DNA of 64,000 nt, taken from Mycolicibacterium aichiense (GTDB lineage: Bacteria; Actinomycetota; Actinomycetes; Mycobacteriales; Mycobacteriaceae). The position numbers and the translations under genes were made by a program. The DNA lies in NCBI RefSeq assembly GCF_010726245.1, contig NZ_AP022561.1:2914001-2978000 (forward strand), in the 5' to 3' direction. The notes beneath the pieces were generated by a model. That model saw nothing but the letters and a program-made list of their open reading frames with translations, did no database searches and was not told the DNA's origin. How positions within the stretch are numbered: position 1 is the stretch's first letter; each line of letters begins with the position of its first letter. Below, one piece after another: positions 16,798 to 25,152 of this stretch.

Positions 16798-17043
16798 CTT
16801 GAAGCACTCCTCTCCGGTGCAGACTTCGCCGGCCTCACACAGCACGCGCAGAGGCACCGATGGCCTGATGAGCGCACTTCGCTGGAAGCGCAGGAAGCGA
16901 ACCGGGACAGCGTGGTCGTCTTCGATCTCCGTGGAGCCTACCCGCGCCCGGCCTATACCGGCGAATGAGCGCTGTTCGGTCCCGCTACGGCGACGATGCG
17001 ATAACGGTGGGCTCGACGATGTCGACGAGGAGTGCCGAGTTGG

Positions 17044-17388
17044 TCAGGACTGATGTACCGGCAGCGCGGCGACCAGTGGGGTGTCCACCCCGACCGGGCC
17101 GAGTTCGCAGGCTCCGCCCGGATTGCCGATCGGGGCGTCGCGACCCGGCAGGACCTCGGTGAAGAAGGCCGCGTTGTCGGCGAGGAACTTCTTCTCCTCG
17201 TCCGGCAGGTCGGATTCGAAGTAGATCGCGTCGACCTCGCACAAAATCCGGCATGCGCCGCATTCCACGCATTCGACGGGGTTGATGTACATGGTCCGGT
17301 CACCCTCGTAGATGCAGTCGACCGGGCATTCCTGCATGCAGGCCTTGTGCTTGACGTCGACACACGCACTGCTGATCACGTAGGTCAT
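17044..17388 (-). CDS. fdxA: 7Fe ferredoxin FdxA
   Basis: A 114-residue dicluster ferredoxin, the same length and closely similar sequence as M. tuberculosis FdxA (Rv2007c). Seen: the 3Fe-4S motif with Cys9, Cys17 and CPVDC, and the 4Fe-4S motif CVECGACRILC. It is an electron carrier, possibly for P450s or hypoxic metabolism. A strong DosR box lies 55-74 bp upstream, matching the known hypoxia induction of Rv2007c. The conserved C-terminal GVDTPLVAALPV is present. Confidence 0.93.
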   Translation of the reverse strand: MTYVISSACVDVKHKACMQECPVDCIYEGDRTMYINPVECVECGACRILCEVDAIYFESDLPDEEKKFLADNAAFFTEVLPGRDAPIGNPGGACELGPVGVDTPLVAALPVHQS

Positions 17389-17442
17389 GACCAGATTCTA
17401 TGTGTGACCCGGCGTACCAGGTACGGGTTGAAGGCCCCGGAT

Positions 17443-17462
17443 TCAGGGACCAAAGTCCCTAC
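17443..17462 (-). promoter_or_regulatory. DosR box upstream of fdxA
   Basis: TCAGGGACCAAAGTCCCTAC fits the dormancy-box consensus TTSGGGACTWWAGTCCCSAA with intact GGGAC/GTCCC cores. It lies about 65 bp upstream of the fdxA start codon, a usual distance. DosR binds it under hypoxia or nitric oxide in M. tuberculosis and M. smegmatis. Confidence 0.85.
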
Positions 17463-17505
17463 TCCGGCGAAACCGGCCACCGGAACGGGAACGGGTCCGT
17501 CCAGC

Positions 17506-18075
17506 TCAGCGGCGTAGCGCCGCGGTGACGTCAACCCACCCGGTGGCGTCTCGGCGGTGATCGGTGGTGTTGCGGCATTCGCCGTAGATCTGCATCGTGG
17601 CCCGATTGCTGGTGTCGTCGTTGCGGAAGTAGATGACGGTGACCCCGTCCCGGGTGAAGGTCCGTCCGCCGGGGTGGCGATTCGGCGGCATCGCCTCGGC
17701 CCAGCCTTCGTTCCGCATGGCCGTCGCGATCGAGTCGAAGTACTTCGGCGTCTGAAGAACGCCTGGCACATCGAAGTTGAGGTAGATCGCACCTTGGTAC
17801 GGCGGCGCGTCGGCATTCGTACACGACATCAGCAGATAGCTGGCACTGACGTTCGCTAGCTTGCCTGCGCCGGCGATCTGGCGCGCAGGCCCGAGAACCT
17901 GCGCCCTGGCCTGGTCGTCGCTCAGCGGCTGCGCCACCGGATCGACCGCCGCGCCACGCAGGTCCCGAAAATGGTGCAACGCAACGAAACTCAGGCCCAG
18001 TGTCAGACTGACCAACAGCGCTGCGGCGATGAGCAGCGTCGCGGGCCGAGAGCGAAGGACAGTCACGGCGGGCAT
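17506..18075 (-). CDS. Exported or membrane-anchored protein, unknown function
   Basis: A 189-residue protein with an N-terminal hydrophobic segment (about residues 12-32) acting as signal anchor. A ~150-residue extracytoplasmic domain follows, with two cysteines (MSCTNADAPPY and GECRNTT). The region from about residue 85 looks like one compact alpha/beta domain (YLNFDVPGVLQTPKYFDSIATAMRNEGW). Similar two-Cys exported proteins are common in mycobacteria. It lies upstream of fdxA on the same strand, separated by 117 bp that carry the DosR box, and a weaker DosR-like sequence precedes it. Confidence 0.65.
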   Translation of the reverse strand: MPAVTVLRSRPATLLIAAALLVSLTLGLSFVALHHFRDLRGAAVDPVAQPLSDDQARAQVLGPARQIAGAGKLANVSASYLLMSCTNADAPPYQGAIYLNFDVPGVLQTPKYFDSIATAMRNEGWAEAMPPNRHPGGRTFTRDGVTVIYFRNDDTSNRATMQIYGECRNTTDHRRDATGWVDVTAALRR

Positions 18076-18100
18076 GTGATCACGATAGTGACACCGAGCA

Positions 18101-18120
18101 AAGGACCAATGGCCCTAGGA
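18101..18120. promoter_or_regulatory. Possible weak DosR box
   Basis: AAGGACCAATGGCCCTAGGA keeps the GGAC and GGCCC halves at the correct spacing but lacks the first G of the GGGAC core. It lies 26 bp upstream of the exported-protein gene, so hypoxic control of that gene is possible. The match is weaker than the box before fdxA. Confidence 0.35.
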
Positions 18121-18233
18121 GGTGTGGGCCTTCGGCCCGCGACGATGGGCCGTCGGCACCCGTAGCGTCACGGTTGACATCGTGATGCGGCGTACGCCGG
18201 GGGATACGTCTCGATGGTCGAACCCACAGGCCG

Positions 18234-18255
18234 GGGCTGACCGCAGGGTCAGCCC
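18234..18255. terminator. Hairpin overlapping the end of the methyltransferase gene
   Basis: A perfect 9-bp stem (GGGCTGACC with GGTCAGCCC) and a 4-nt loop overlap the stop codon of the minus-strand methyltransferase. There is no T-tract. It probably limits read-through toward 18075. Confidence 0.55.
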
Positions 18256-19103
18256 TTGGCCAGGGTGAACTGGCAGATGTCGGTGTACCCCTCGCGGAAC
18301 AGTTCAGCGCACCCGGTCAGGTACTTCATGTACCGGTCGTACACCTCGCGGGACTGCAGGGCTACCGCTTCTTCCTCGTTCTTTTCCAGTGCCGCGGCCC
18401 AGATCTCCAGAGTCCGCGCGTAGTGCAATCGCAGTGGATGGATGCGGTTGACGACAAATCCGGCGCGGGTCGCGCGGTCCTGGACATCCGTCACCTTGGG
18501 CAGGCGGCCGCCGGGGAAGATCTCATCCATGATGAATTTGAAGAACTTGAGGTGTCGCATGGTGATCGGCATGCCGCGCGCCGCGAAATCTTCATCGCTC
18601 GGCAAGACGATGGAGTGCAACAGCATCACGCCGTCGGCGGGCAGCGCGTCGTACGCCATCGTGAAGAAGGCGTCGTAGCGGTCGTAGCCGAAGTGTTCGA
18701 AGGCACCGATGGACACGATGCGGTCGACTGGCTCGTCGAACTGCTCCCAGCCCTCCAGCAGAACCCGCTTGGACCGAGTGCTGGTGGACTCGTCGAAGAG
18801 CTGCTGGACGTGCAGAGCCTGGTTCTTGCTCAGGGTCAGGCCGACGACGTTGACGTCGTACTTCTCCAGTGCCCGCATCATCGTCGCGCCCCAGCCGCAG
18901 CCGATGTCGAGCAAGGTCATGCCGGGTTGCAGCCCGAGCTTGCCGAGCGAGAGATCGATCTTCGCGATCTGCGCCTCCTCGAGCGACATGTCATCGCGTT
19001 CGAAGTAGGCACAGCTATAGGTCTGCGTCCGGTCCAGGAACAGCTGATAAAAGTCGTCGGACAGGTCGTAGTGGTGCTGCACATCGTCGAAGTGCGGCTC
19101 CAT
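18249..19103 (-). CDS. Cyclopropane mycolic acid synthase family methyltransferase, PcaA-like
   Basis: A SAM-dependent methyltransferase that modifies double bonds of mycolic acids. From ATG 19103 it has 284 residues, close to PcaA (287). Seen: FDDVQHHYDLSDDFYQLFLD at the start, YSCAYFERDDMSLEEAQ, the SAM motif LLDIGCGWG, the SIGAFEHFG segment with the conserved active-site Glu, and EIFPGGRLP. The best match I recall is PcaA/CmaA rather than MmaA. Upstream in-frame GTGs at 19160 and 19190 would add 19-29 residues; none of the three starts has a strong ribosome site. Confidence 0.85.
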   Translation of the reverse strand: MEPHFDDVQHHYDLSDDFYQLFLDRTQTYSCAYFERDDMSLEEAQIAKIDLSLGKLGLQPGMTLLDIGCGWGATMMRALEKYDVNVVGLTLSKNQALHVQQLFDESTSTRSKRVLLEGWEQFDEPVDRIVSIGAFEHFGYDRYDAFFTMAYDALPADGVMLLHSIVLPSDEDFAARGMPITMRHLKFFKFIMDEIFPGGRLPKVTDVQDRATRAGFVVNRIHPLRLHYARTLEIWAAALEKNEEEAVALQSREVYDRYMKYLTGCAELFREGYTDICQFTLAKG

Positions 19104-19277
19104 ATGCGGCGTTTTCGCGGGTGTATTCAAAAGCTCGATGTCCTGTTCTTGCGTCTGCACTCCGGTCCACCCCCGCGAGACCAGTCGCACTCCCCTGGTG
19201 ACGTATCCCGGGTAGCCTACGCGACCCCGCAGGAACTCCCCACTTGAGCAAACTGGCAGGGAGCTGGGTGTCAGCTG

Positions 19278-19517
19278 TTACGAGGATTTGTCCGCGTCCT
19301 CGTTTTTGCCGTATATGGGCTGTCCTTCCTCGTCAAGCCAGTCGTTGACGGCGGTGCCGGTCACGGTGTTCTCCGATCCTGGCAACACTGCGGTGGGCCG
19401 GTCCTCGTAAGCCGTCATCATTTCTTTAGCTTTTGCCTTCGCGTTGTCGTCCGGCACCGGCTTTTCACCTTCCGGCTGCTGTTCGCCGGTTCTTTCGGAG
19501 CGTTCTGGAGTGCTCAC
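19278..19517 (-). CDS. Small hydrophilic protein, unknown function
   Basis: A 79-residue, highly charged protein starting at GTG 19517, with AAGGA eight bases upstream. It is rich in Glu, Lys, Asp and Pro and likely disordered, with a short conserved-looking end (VNDWLDEEGQPIYG). No family is known to me. It is divergent from pepA, with 160 bp between. Confidence 0.55.
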   Translation of the reverse strand: MSTPERSERTGEQQPEGEKPVPDDNAKAKAKEMMTAYEDRPTAVLPGSENTVTGTAVNDWLDEEGQPIYGKNEDADKSS

Positions 19518-19677
19518 GATCGGATTCCTTCGCGTTCGATGCCGGGGGACGTGATGCTGGAACCGGACTGCCCACAAATGTGATGCACCAAACAGCAGCG
19601 GGGCGCTCAGCAACGCCGCGAGCGGCCAAAAGGCCACCCGAATGTTATGTACGCGGCTTTTCGGGCAAAGTTGAGTC

Positions 19678-20748
19678 ATGGACGCAAAGCCATTTCGTCG
19701 TGGGCGCCGGCTGTCGACCGTGCTGGCCGCCCTCCTACTGGTTCCCGGCCTGCTCACCGCGCCGGCCCACGCCGCCCCGGTGTACGTCGGGCCGGCTCCC
19801 CTGGCTCCACTCGATCAGTCCACCGTGCTGGGCCAGGTCACCCCGGGTCTGGTCGACATCAACACGACCCTGAACTACCAGAGCGCGGTCGGCGCGGGAA
19901 CCGGCATCGTCCTCGATCCCAGCGGCGAGGTCCTGACCAACAACCACGTCATCGAGGGTGCCACCGGTATCACCGCGACCAGCCTGGCCAACGGCCGCAC
20001 CTATCCCGTCGACGTCATCGGCTATGACCGTGCCAACGACATCGCGCTGGTGCGGCTGCGCGGTGCCAGTGATCTGCCGGTCGCCTCGCTGGGCACCTCG
20101 TCGGGGCTGGCGGTCGGTGACCCCATCGCCGCGATCGGCAATGCCGGTGGCGCCGGCGGTGCGCCGAGCTTCTCGCCGGGCAACATCACCCAGCTGGGTG
20201 CCTCCGTTCGCGCGTCCGACGAATCCGGTGGTGGCTCACGTGAACTCACCGATCTGATCCGGGTCGCCGCCGACGTCCGGCCGGGCGACTCGGGTGGCCC
20301 GCTGGTCAACGCCGCCGGCCAGGTGGTCGGCGTGACCGTCGCGGCCACCCTCACCTATCGGATGGGCAACGTGCGCGGCGGTGAGGGCTTCGCCATCCCG
20401 ATCGACCGCGCGCTCGGCGTCGCAGGGGCGATCCGCTCCGGGGGCGGCCCCGGCATTCATATCGGGGACACCGCGTTCATCGGCGTCGGGATAGCCGATC
20501 CCGGCCCCGGCGCACCGCCCGGAGCCGTTGTGCGCCAGGTACTCCCGGACACCGCGGCCCGCGGAGCCGGGCTTGCGCCGGGTGACGTCATCACCGCCGC
20601 GGACGGGATCGCGATCAACACGGCCACGGACCTCTCGAACTTCATGGACAGCCATCGCCCGGGTGACACCATCATCCTGAGCTGGATTGACCGCGAGGGC
20701 GCTCCGCGCAGTGCGCCCATCGTTCTCGGTTCAGGCCCGGTCGGCTGA
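19678..20748 (+). CDS. pepA: Secreted trypsin-like serine protease with PDZ domain, PepA-like
   Basis: A 356-residue exported protease closely resembling M. tuberculosis PepA (Rv0125, 355 residues). It has a signal peptide cleaved near AHA/APVY and a chymotrypsin-fold domain with His90 (TNNHV), Asp121 (NDIAL) and Ser205 (GDSGGP). A PDZ domain follows from about residue 255 (FIGVGIADPG to the C-terminus). This is HtrA-like architecture without a membrane anchor. Six bases separate it from the chorismate mutase gene, so the two form an operon of exported enzymes. Confidence 0.92.
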   Translation: MDAKPFRRGRRLSTVLAALLLVPGLLTAPAHAAPVYVGPAPLAPLDQSTVLGQVTPGLVDINTTLNYQSAVGAGTGIVLDPSGEVLTNNHVIEGATGITATSLANGRTYPVDVIGYDRANDIALVRLRGASDLPVASLGTSSGLAVGDPIAAIGNAGGAGGAPSFSPGNITQLGASVRASDESGGGSRELTDLIRVAADVRPGDSGGPLVNAAGQVVGVTVAATLTYRMGNVRGGEGFAIPIDRALGVAGAIRSGGGPGIHIGDTAFIGVGIADPGPGAPPGAVVRQVLPDTAARGAGLAPGDVITAADGIAINTATDLSNFMDSHRPGDTIILSWIDREGAPRSAPIVLGSGPVG

Positions 20749-20754
20749 CCTGAT

Positions 20755-21333
20755 ATGACGACTTATCTGACCACTGCCCTGGCGCGCGGCTCCGCGGCGA
20801 TGATGACGATGGTGGCGGTCGCGACCGCCGCGCCGGCGTGGGCCGATTCGCCCGAGCCGTTGTACGACCTGGTCGATGCCGCGGCACAGCGCCTGCAGAC
20901 CGCGGATGCGGTGGCCGCCAACAAGTGGCTGACCGGCGGACCGATCACCGACCCCGCGCGGGTCAAGGTGGTGCTGGATGCGGTGTCCAAGGACGCCGAA
21001 TCCCGTGGTGTGCCAACCGATTACGTAACCACGGTGTTCACCAATCAGATCAACGCAACCGAGGCCGTCGAATACGCCCGGTTCGCAGGGTGGAAGTTCG
21101 ACCCCGCCGGGGCGCCGTCGTCGGCCCCCGATCTGGCGTCCTCCCGTTCGGTCATCGACGGCCTGAACCGCCAGATCGTCGAGCAGATCGCCGCGCAGTG
21201 GCCGGTCTTGAGCTCGCCGGCCTGCCGGGCCGAACTGGACGCGGCCAAGAACGACGTGGCCGGGCAGCGCCGGTTCGATGATCTCTACCGCACCGCGCTG
21301 GACTCGGCGACCCGGTCGTACTGCGGGTCCTAG
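20755..21333 (+). CDS. Secreted chorismate mutase (AroQ-gamma type)
   Basis: A 192-residue exported enzyme that converts chorismate to prephenate. It corresponds to M. tuberculosis Rv1885c: a signal peptide ending ATAAPAWA, an all-helical mature domain with NKWLTGGPITDPARV, and two late cysteines (PACRAEL and SYCGS) expected to form the disulfide seen in Rv1885c. Periplasmic chorismate mutase is a mycobacterial peculiarity of unclear role. It is co-transcribed with pepA and overlaps the convergent DUF4331 gene by 4 bp. Confidence 0.9.
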   Translation: MTTYLTTALARGSAAMMTMVAVATAAPAWADSPEPLYDLVDAAAQRLQTADAVAANKWLTGGPITDPARVKVVLDAVSKDAESRGVPTDYVTTVFTNQINATEAVEYARFAGWKFDPAGAPSSAPDLASSRSVIDGLNRQIVEQIAAQWPVLSSPACRAELDAAKNDVAGQRRFDDLYRTALDSATRSYCGS

Positions 21334-22340
21334 CTCGTCGGGTGCGGGTTGCCCAGGTACGGAAAGACCTCGAGGGTATCGGTGTGGGGGGCGAGACCGC
21401 TTGGCGGGCAATCACCTTTGGTCAGGAACGCCAGCCGGTAGTCGATCACGTCGTCGGTGAACGTCCGACCGTTGGGGTATTTCGCGGGCTTGGCGGGGTC
21501 GAAGGTCAACATGTCCGGCAGCGTGCCCTCGGTGTCGATCGCCTCGATGGCCTCGTCGTCTGTGTAGCCGCCGGTATGGCCCATCAAGTGGATGAACTGC
21601 CCGATCCAGCGCTCCCGGTCGCGGATCGGCTCGCTGGCGTTGTACTCCTCTTTGGTGTCATCGGTGTTGAAGAAACTGCTCACCGACGGGTGCCCGGCGC
21701 GGTCGACGTGCAGCAGTTCGCCGTCACGGTTCAGGCTGCAACGCCCCCAGATCCGCAGATCGGGGTCGGGCCCCAATTCGGCGGTCGGCAGTTCGATGGC
21801 GATCGAGAACACGTTGGCGGTTTTGTTGGAGTCCACCCCGGTCCACGGTGACTCACCGCCGAGGTGCGGCGCGGTGAAGTTGCGCCCGCCGGTGATGTCG
21901 AACAGATTCTTGATGCCGTCGAAGTCGAAGAAGAACGCGTCGCTGCGCGCACCCGCGGCGAACGTGTAGCCGTCGTACTCGACGACGTTCGCGGTTTCAC
22001 CGAACGACACCTGGACGTTCTCGAAGATCTTCTCCCCCACCGCATATGGTGATTCCGCATCGTCACCGACCGCCTTGAAGACGTCGACGGTCTGCCGCCC
22101 GTCCTCGGGCTCGGAGAACACGAAGCTGAACGCGATGTCGTTGCGCAGATCACCGTTGTTGTCGACGGCCAGCCGGTAGATGGCATCGGGATGCAGCGCG
22201 TCGGCGTTCGGGTTGGCGTTCAAGATGAGCACCGTACGGTTCGCGTCGGCCGGCGACTGAAATGCGTAGAGATCGCACAGATCCAGTCGCTGATCGCCCA
22301 GTGGCGGGCCAAGGCTCAAGCCGGTGAAGTGGTTCGACAT
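21330..22340 (-). CDS. DUF4331 family protein
   Basis: A 336-residue protein beginning SNHFTGLSLGPPLGDQRLDLCDLYAFQSP, the hallmark opening of DUF4331. It contains the aromatic segment FFFDFDGIKNLFD and repeated Asp/Asn-rich turns that suggest metal binding. It lacks a signal peptide. The biochemical role is unknown. ATG 22340 follows the LLM gene by 18 bp, so the two are co-transcribed. Its stop overlaps that of chorismate mutase. Confidence 0.8.
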   Translation of the reverse strand: MSNHFTGLSLGPPLGDQRLDLCDLYAFQSPADANRTVLILNANPNADALHPDAIYRLAVDNNGDLRNDIAFSFVFSEPEDGRQTVDVFKAVGDDAESPYAVGEKIFENVQVSFGETANVVEYDGYTFAAGARSDAFFFDFDGIKNLFDITGGRNFTAPHLGGESPWTGVDSNKTANVFSIAIELPTAELGPDPDLRIWGRCSLNRDGELLHVDRAGHPSVSSFFNTDDTKEEYNASEPIRDRERWIGQFIHLMGHTGGYTDDEAIEAIDTEGTLPDMLTFDPAKPAKYPNGRTFTDDVIDYRLAFLTKGDCPPSGLAPHTDTLEVFPYLGNPHPTS

Positions 22341-22358
22341 CAACGAGACTTTGCCGGA

Positions 22359-23234
22359 TCAGTTCTGCCGGGGCAACAGCTCGTGGATGAAACGTTCGAT
22401 GAACTCGTCGGCAGGGGTGTTGCCGACCGGTCGGATGACGAACTTGCTCAGACCCGCGGCGATCAGCCCGTCGAGCTGCCGGTGCAGTTGCGGCCAATCC
22501 CCGGCGATCAATTCGGCCGGATCCACGTCAGAGCGTCGGGATCTGATGGCGGCGGCGACCTCGTCGGGCAGGTGTCCGTCGGCGACGGCCAGGCTCAGCC
22601 CGTAGTGGTCCGGTTCGACCGTACGGCCCGCCTCGGCCGCGGCGCGTTCAATGCTCTGCCGGGCCGCCCGCGCTTCGTCGGCAGTGAGGAAGCTGCCCAG
22701 CCAGCCGTCGGCCAGCCGCCCGATCCGGCGGAACGCGGCCGGTGCCGAACCGCCGAGCCAGACCTCCACCGGGACCGGCGGACGGATGCCCAGCGAAACG
22801 CCGGCGAGCTGAAAGTACTTGCCCTCGAAGGTGACGTCGTCGCCGCTGAGCAACGCGCGCACCACTTCCAGTGCCTCGTCGAACACCGCCGCGCGCTGAC
22901 CGTCGGGCACCGGAAACAGGTCCCACTCCGCCTTCGAGGCCGGACGCAGACCGAACGCCGGCAGCACCCGCTTGGGGCCGAGGGCGGCCAGTGACACCAG
23001 TTGTTTGGCGACCAGGACGGGGTTGCGCCCGGGCAGCACCGCCACCGAGGTGCCGACTTTGAGGCGGGTGGTGCGGCCCAGCGTGTACGCCATCCCGGCG
23101 AACGGGTCGACGGCCGGGGTGTACACCAGCTCCGAAAACCACAGTGAGTCGATACCGGCCGCCTCGAGCCGGTCGACGACGCGGGGTAGATCCTCGACTC
23201 CGCTACCGAAGCTGATCCCGAAGCGGATTTTCAC
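22359..23234 (-). CDS. LLM-class F420-dependent oxidoreductase
   Basis: A 291-residue TIM-barrel protein of the luciferase-like monooxygenase family. Seen: RFGISFGSGVEDLP at the N-terminus, the cis-peptide region SLWFSEL, the VGTSVAVLPGRNP strand and WLGGSAPAAFRRIGRLADGW. Mycobacterial members usually use F420 rather than FMN. I prefer GTG 23234 (VKIRFG) because AGGTGAG lies four bases upstream; GTG 23243 is an alternative. It heads an operon with DUF4331, which hints at joint action on one substrate. Confidence 0.82.
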   Translation of the reverse strand: MKIRFGISFGSGVEDLPRVVDRLEAAGIDSLWFSELVYTPAVDPFAGMAYTLGRTTRLKVGTSVAVLPGRNPVLVAKQLVSLAALGPKRVLPAFGLRPASKAEWDLFPVPDGQRAAVFDEALEVVRALLSGDDVTFEGKYFQLAGVSLGIRPPVPVEVWLGGSAPAAFRRIGRLADGWLGSFLTADEARAARQSIERAAAEAGRTVEPDHYGLSLAVADGHLPDEVAAAIRSRRSDVDPAELIAGDWPQLHRQLDGLIAAGLSKFVIRPVGNTPADEFIERFIHELLPRQN

Positions 23235-23369
23235 GTCGCTCACCTCGCCACGGTAACCCGGTCCGGACGGCGACACAGCGGCGGATGTACCGGGTTTCGG
23301 CGGTCGCGCAGCTTAGCCTATCGGTGTGACGGGTGTTACGGATGTGACTCGGGGTTGTGGGATCGTGAC

Positions 23370-24194
23370 GTGCCCGAGGTAACCCGCCGCCAATTCGTGA
23401 TCGGCTTGTTCGCCTCGGCCGGACTGGTCGGCGCGTCCAGCGCGATCGCGATGTCGCAGACCAATCCGCCGTTGGCGGCCAAGGCTCCCCCGCCACCGAT
23501 CGGCGCGGCACCGCTCCTGCCGCCGCCGCCGACCACGGCGCGGATCGCGCTGCCCGGCGGCGGCGAACTGACCCGGATCCCCGGCAAAGGCGACCTGCTG
23601 GCGCTCACCGTCGACGACGGGGTGAACTCCGAAGTGGTCCGGCTCTACACCCAGTTGGCCAACGACACCGGCATCCGCCTCACGTTCTTCGTCAACGGGG
23701 TCTACGACTCCTGGCGCGACAACGCGGCCCTGTTGCGGCCGCTGGTGGACTCCGGCCAGATCCAGCTGGGCAACCACACCTGGTCCCACCCCGACCTCAC
23801 CACCCTGACCAAGGAGCAGGTCGCCGATCAGCTACAGCGCAACGACCAGTTCCTGCGCAATACGTTCGGAACCGATGCCACACCGTATTTCCGCCCGCCA
23901 TACGGAAATCACAATGACGACGTCGACGCGGTGGCCGCCGATCTGGGGTACCGGGTTCCGACCTTGTGGGCGGGCTCGCTGGCCGACTCCACGCTGGTCG
24001 CCGAGGACTTCATCGTGAAGATGGCCGATCAGTACTTCATTCAGCAGAACATCGTGATCGGCCACCTCAACCATCCGCCGGTCACGCACGTCTTCCCCGC
24101 ACTGATCGATGTGATCCGCTCGCGCAATCTGCGCACAGTCACCCTCAACGACGTGTTCCTGCAGCCGGAGATCCCGCACGTCACATCCGCGTAG
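23370..24194 (+). CDS. Exported polysaccharide deacetylase (NodB domain) with Tat signal
   Basis: A 274-residue protein from GTG 23370 (an in-frame TTG at 23355 is an alternative). The N-terminus has a twin-arginine motif (TRRQFVIGLFASAGLVGA) followed by a Pro-rich linker (about residues 38-60). The NodB domain shows the metal-binding pattern TVDDG, HTWSH and RPPYG, so it should remove N-acetyl groups from a glycan, probably peptidoglycan. Its 3' end overlaps the convergent SRPBCC gene by 14 bp. Confidence 0.85.
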   Translation: MPEVTRRQFVIGLFASAGLVGASSAIAMSQTNPPLAAKAPPPPIGAAPLLPPPPTTARIALPGGGELTRIPGKGDLLALTVDDGVNSEVVRLYTQLANDTGIRLTFFVNGVYDSWRDNAALLRPLVDSGQIQLGNHTWSHPDLTTLTKEQVADQLQRNDQFLRNTFGTDATPYFRPPYGNHNDDVDAVAADLGYRVPTLWAGSLADSTLVAEDFIVKMADQYFIQQNIVIGHLNHPPVTHVFPALIDVIRSRNLRTVTLNDVFLQPEIPHVTSA

Positions 24195-24591
24195 CCGCCA
24201 GAGAATCGATGCGGCGCAAGGCAATCGCACACACCGCGGTGTACGGCGCGGCCCACCACGGCACCTCGAACCAGACCCGGCACCCACCCGGCGCAGGATC
24301 GACGCCGTGAGCGGTGGCCGGCACGCCCACGACCGACCACGCCCAGCGTCGTCCCGCATCGAATTCCGTGACCGCGAACGGCACAGTGACACCACCGATG
24401 GCCCGCACCGTTCCGGTCGAGCCCGCCGACAGATACCTGCCCCCGGAATCGAGGGCGGCGCCACTGATCGACGGGCCCCACTGCGGCCACGCCTCCAGAT
24501 CGGTCAGCACGGTCCAGACCGCGTCCGGCGGGGAGGCCACGTGGCGGTCCACGATCACCATCGGCAGCCGAATTCGCACTCCAAACCCCAT
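24181..24591 (-). CDS. SRPBCC (START-like) protein
   Basis: A 136-residue protein with the SRPBCC opening ASPPDAVWTVLTDLEAWPQWGP and the closing strands of a helix-grip fold. Such proteins bind hydrophobic ligands or act as cyclases. The start is ATG 24591 or possibly ATG 24564 (MVIVDRH). It is divergent from a second SRPBCC gene at 24656, a paired arrangement. M. tuberculosis has the SRPBCC-type Rv1883c near Rv1885c, consistent with the local synteny. Confidence 0.75.
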   Translation of the reverse strand: MGFGVRIRLPMVIVDRHVASPPDAVWTVLTDLEAWPQWGPSISGAALDSGGRYLSAGSTGTVRAIGGVTVPFAVTEFDAGRRWAWSVVGVPATAHGVDPAPGGCRVWFEVPWWAAPYTAVCAIALRRIDSLAATRM

Positions 24592-24655
24592 GTCTGCCAA
24601 CGCTACGCCGCATAGCGGGTCGGCCGTGGTCGCCGGCTGCATAGGATCAGGTCCC

Positions 24656-25111
24656 ATGGAAGGCTCCGTGACAGTGCACATGGCCGCACCGGCCGACAAG
24701 ATCTGGAATGTGATCGCCGACATCACCAGGACCGGTGAGTTCTCACCCGAAGTGTTCGAGTCCGAATGGCTCGACGGTGCCACCGGACCTGCGCTGGGCG
24801 CGAAATTCCGCGGGCACGTGCGGCGCAACGAGATCGGCCCGGTCTACTGGACAACATGCCGCGTCACCGCCTGCGAGCCGGGACGTGAATTCGGCTTCGC
24901 TGTCCTTGCCGGCGACAAGGCACTCAACAACTGGCATTACCGGCTGGACACACGCGGTGACGGCACCGACGTGACCGAATCCTTCTGGATGCCGAAATCG
25001 GCGCTCATCCGGGTGTTCGAGGTGTTCGGCGGATTTCTGCGGGTCCGACGAAACGAACGCGACATGCGCACCACGCTGGAACGGATCAAGAAGGTCGTCG
25101 AGAACGACTGA
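24656..25111 (+). CDS. SRPBCC (polyketide cyclase/dehydrase-like) protein
   Basis: A 151-residue START-like protein: TVHMAAPADKIWNVIADITRTGEFSPEV at the N-terminus, a central beta-rich part with WTTCRVTACEPGREFGF, and a C-terminal amphipathic helix (RTTLERIKKVVEND). It probably binds a hydrophobic small molecule. It is divergent from the SRPBCC gene at 24591 and followed 41 bp later by a SnoaL-like gene, another small ligand-binding fold. Confidence 0.78.
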   Translation: MEGSVTVHMAAPADKIWNVIADITRTGEFSPEVFESEWLDGATGPALGAKFRGHVRRNEIGPVYWTTCRVTACEPGREFGFAVLAGDKALNNWHYRLDTRGDGTDVTESFWMPKSALIRVFEVFGGFLRVRRNERDMRTTLERIKKVVEND

Positions 25112-25152
25112 ATCCTCGCCGCGGATGCCGGTCGGTTTGATACAACCGGTGC

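Noticed and set aside
18125..18140. GGGCC-TTC-GGCCC palindrome as a DosR box
   Set aside because: The spacing is one base short of the consensus and it has no GGGAC core. A small hairpin is the simpler reading.
19104..19190. N-terminal extension of the PcaA-like methyltransferase
   Set aside because: The extension is in frame, but the ATG at 19103 gives a length close to PcaA and none of the three starts has a strong ribosome site.
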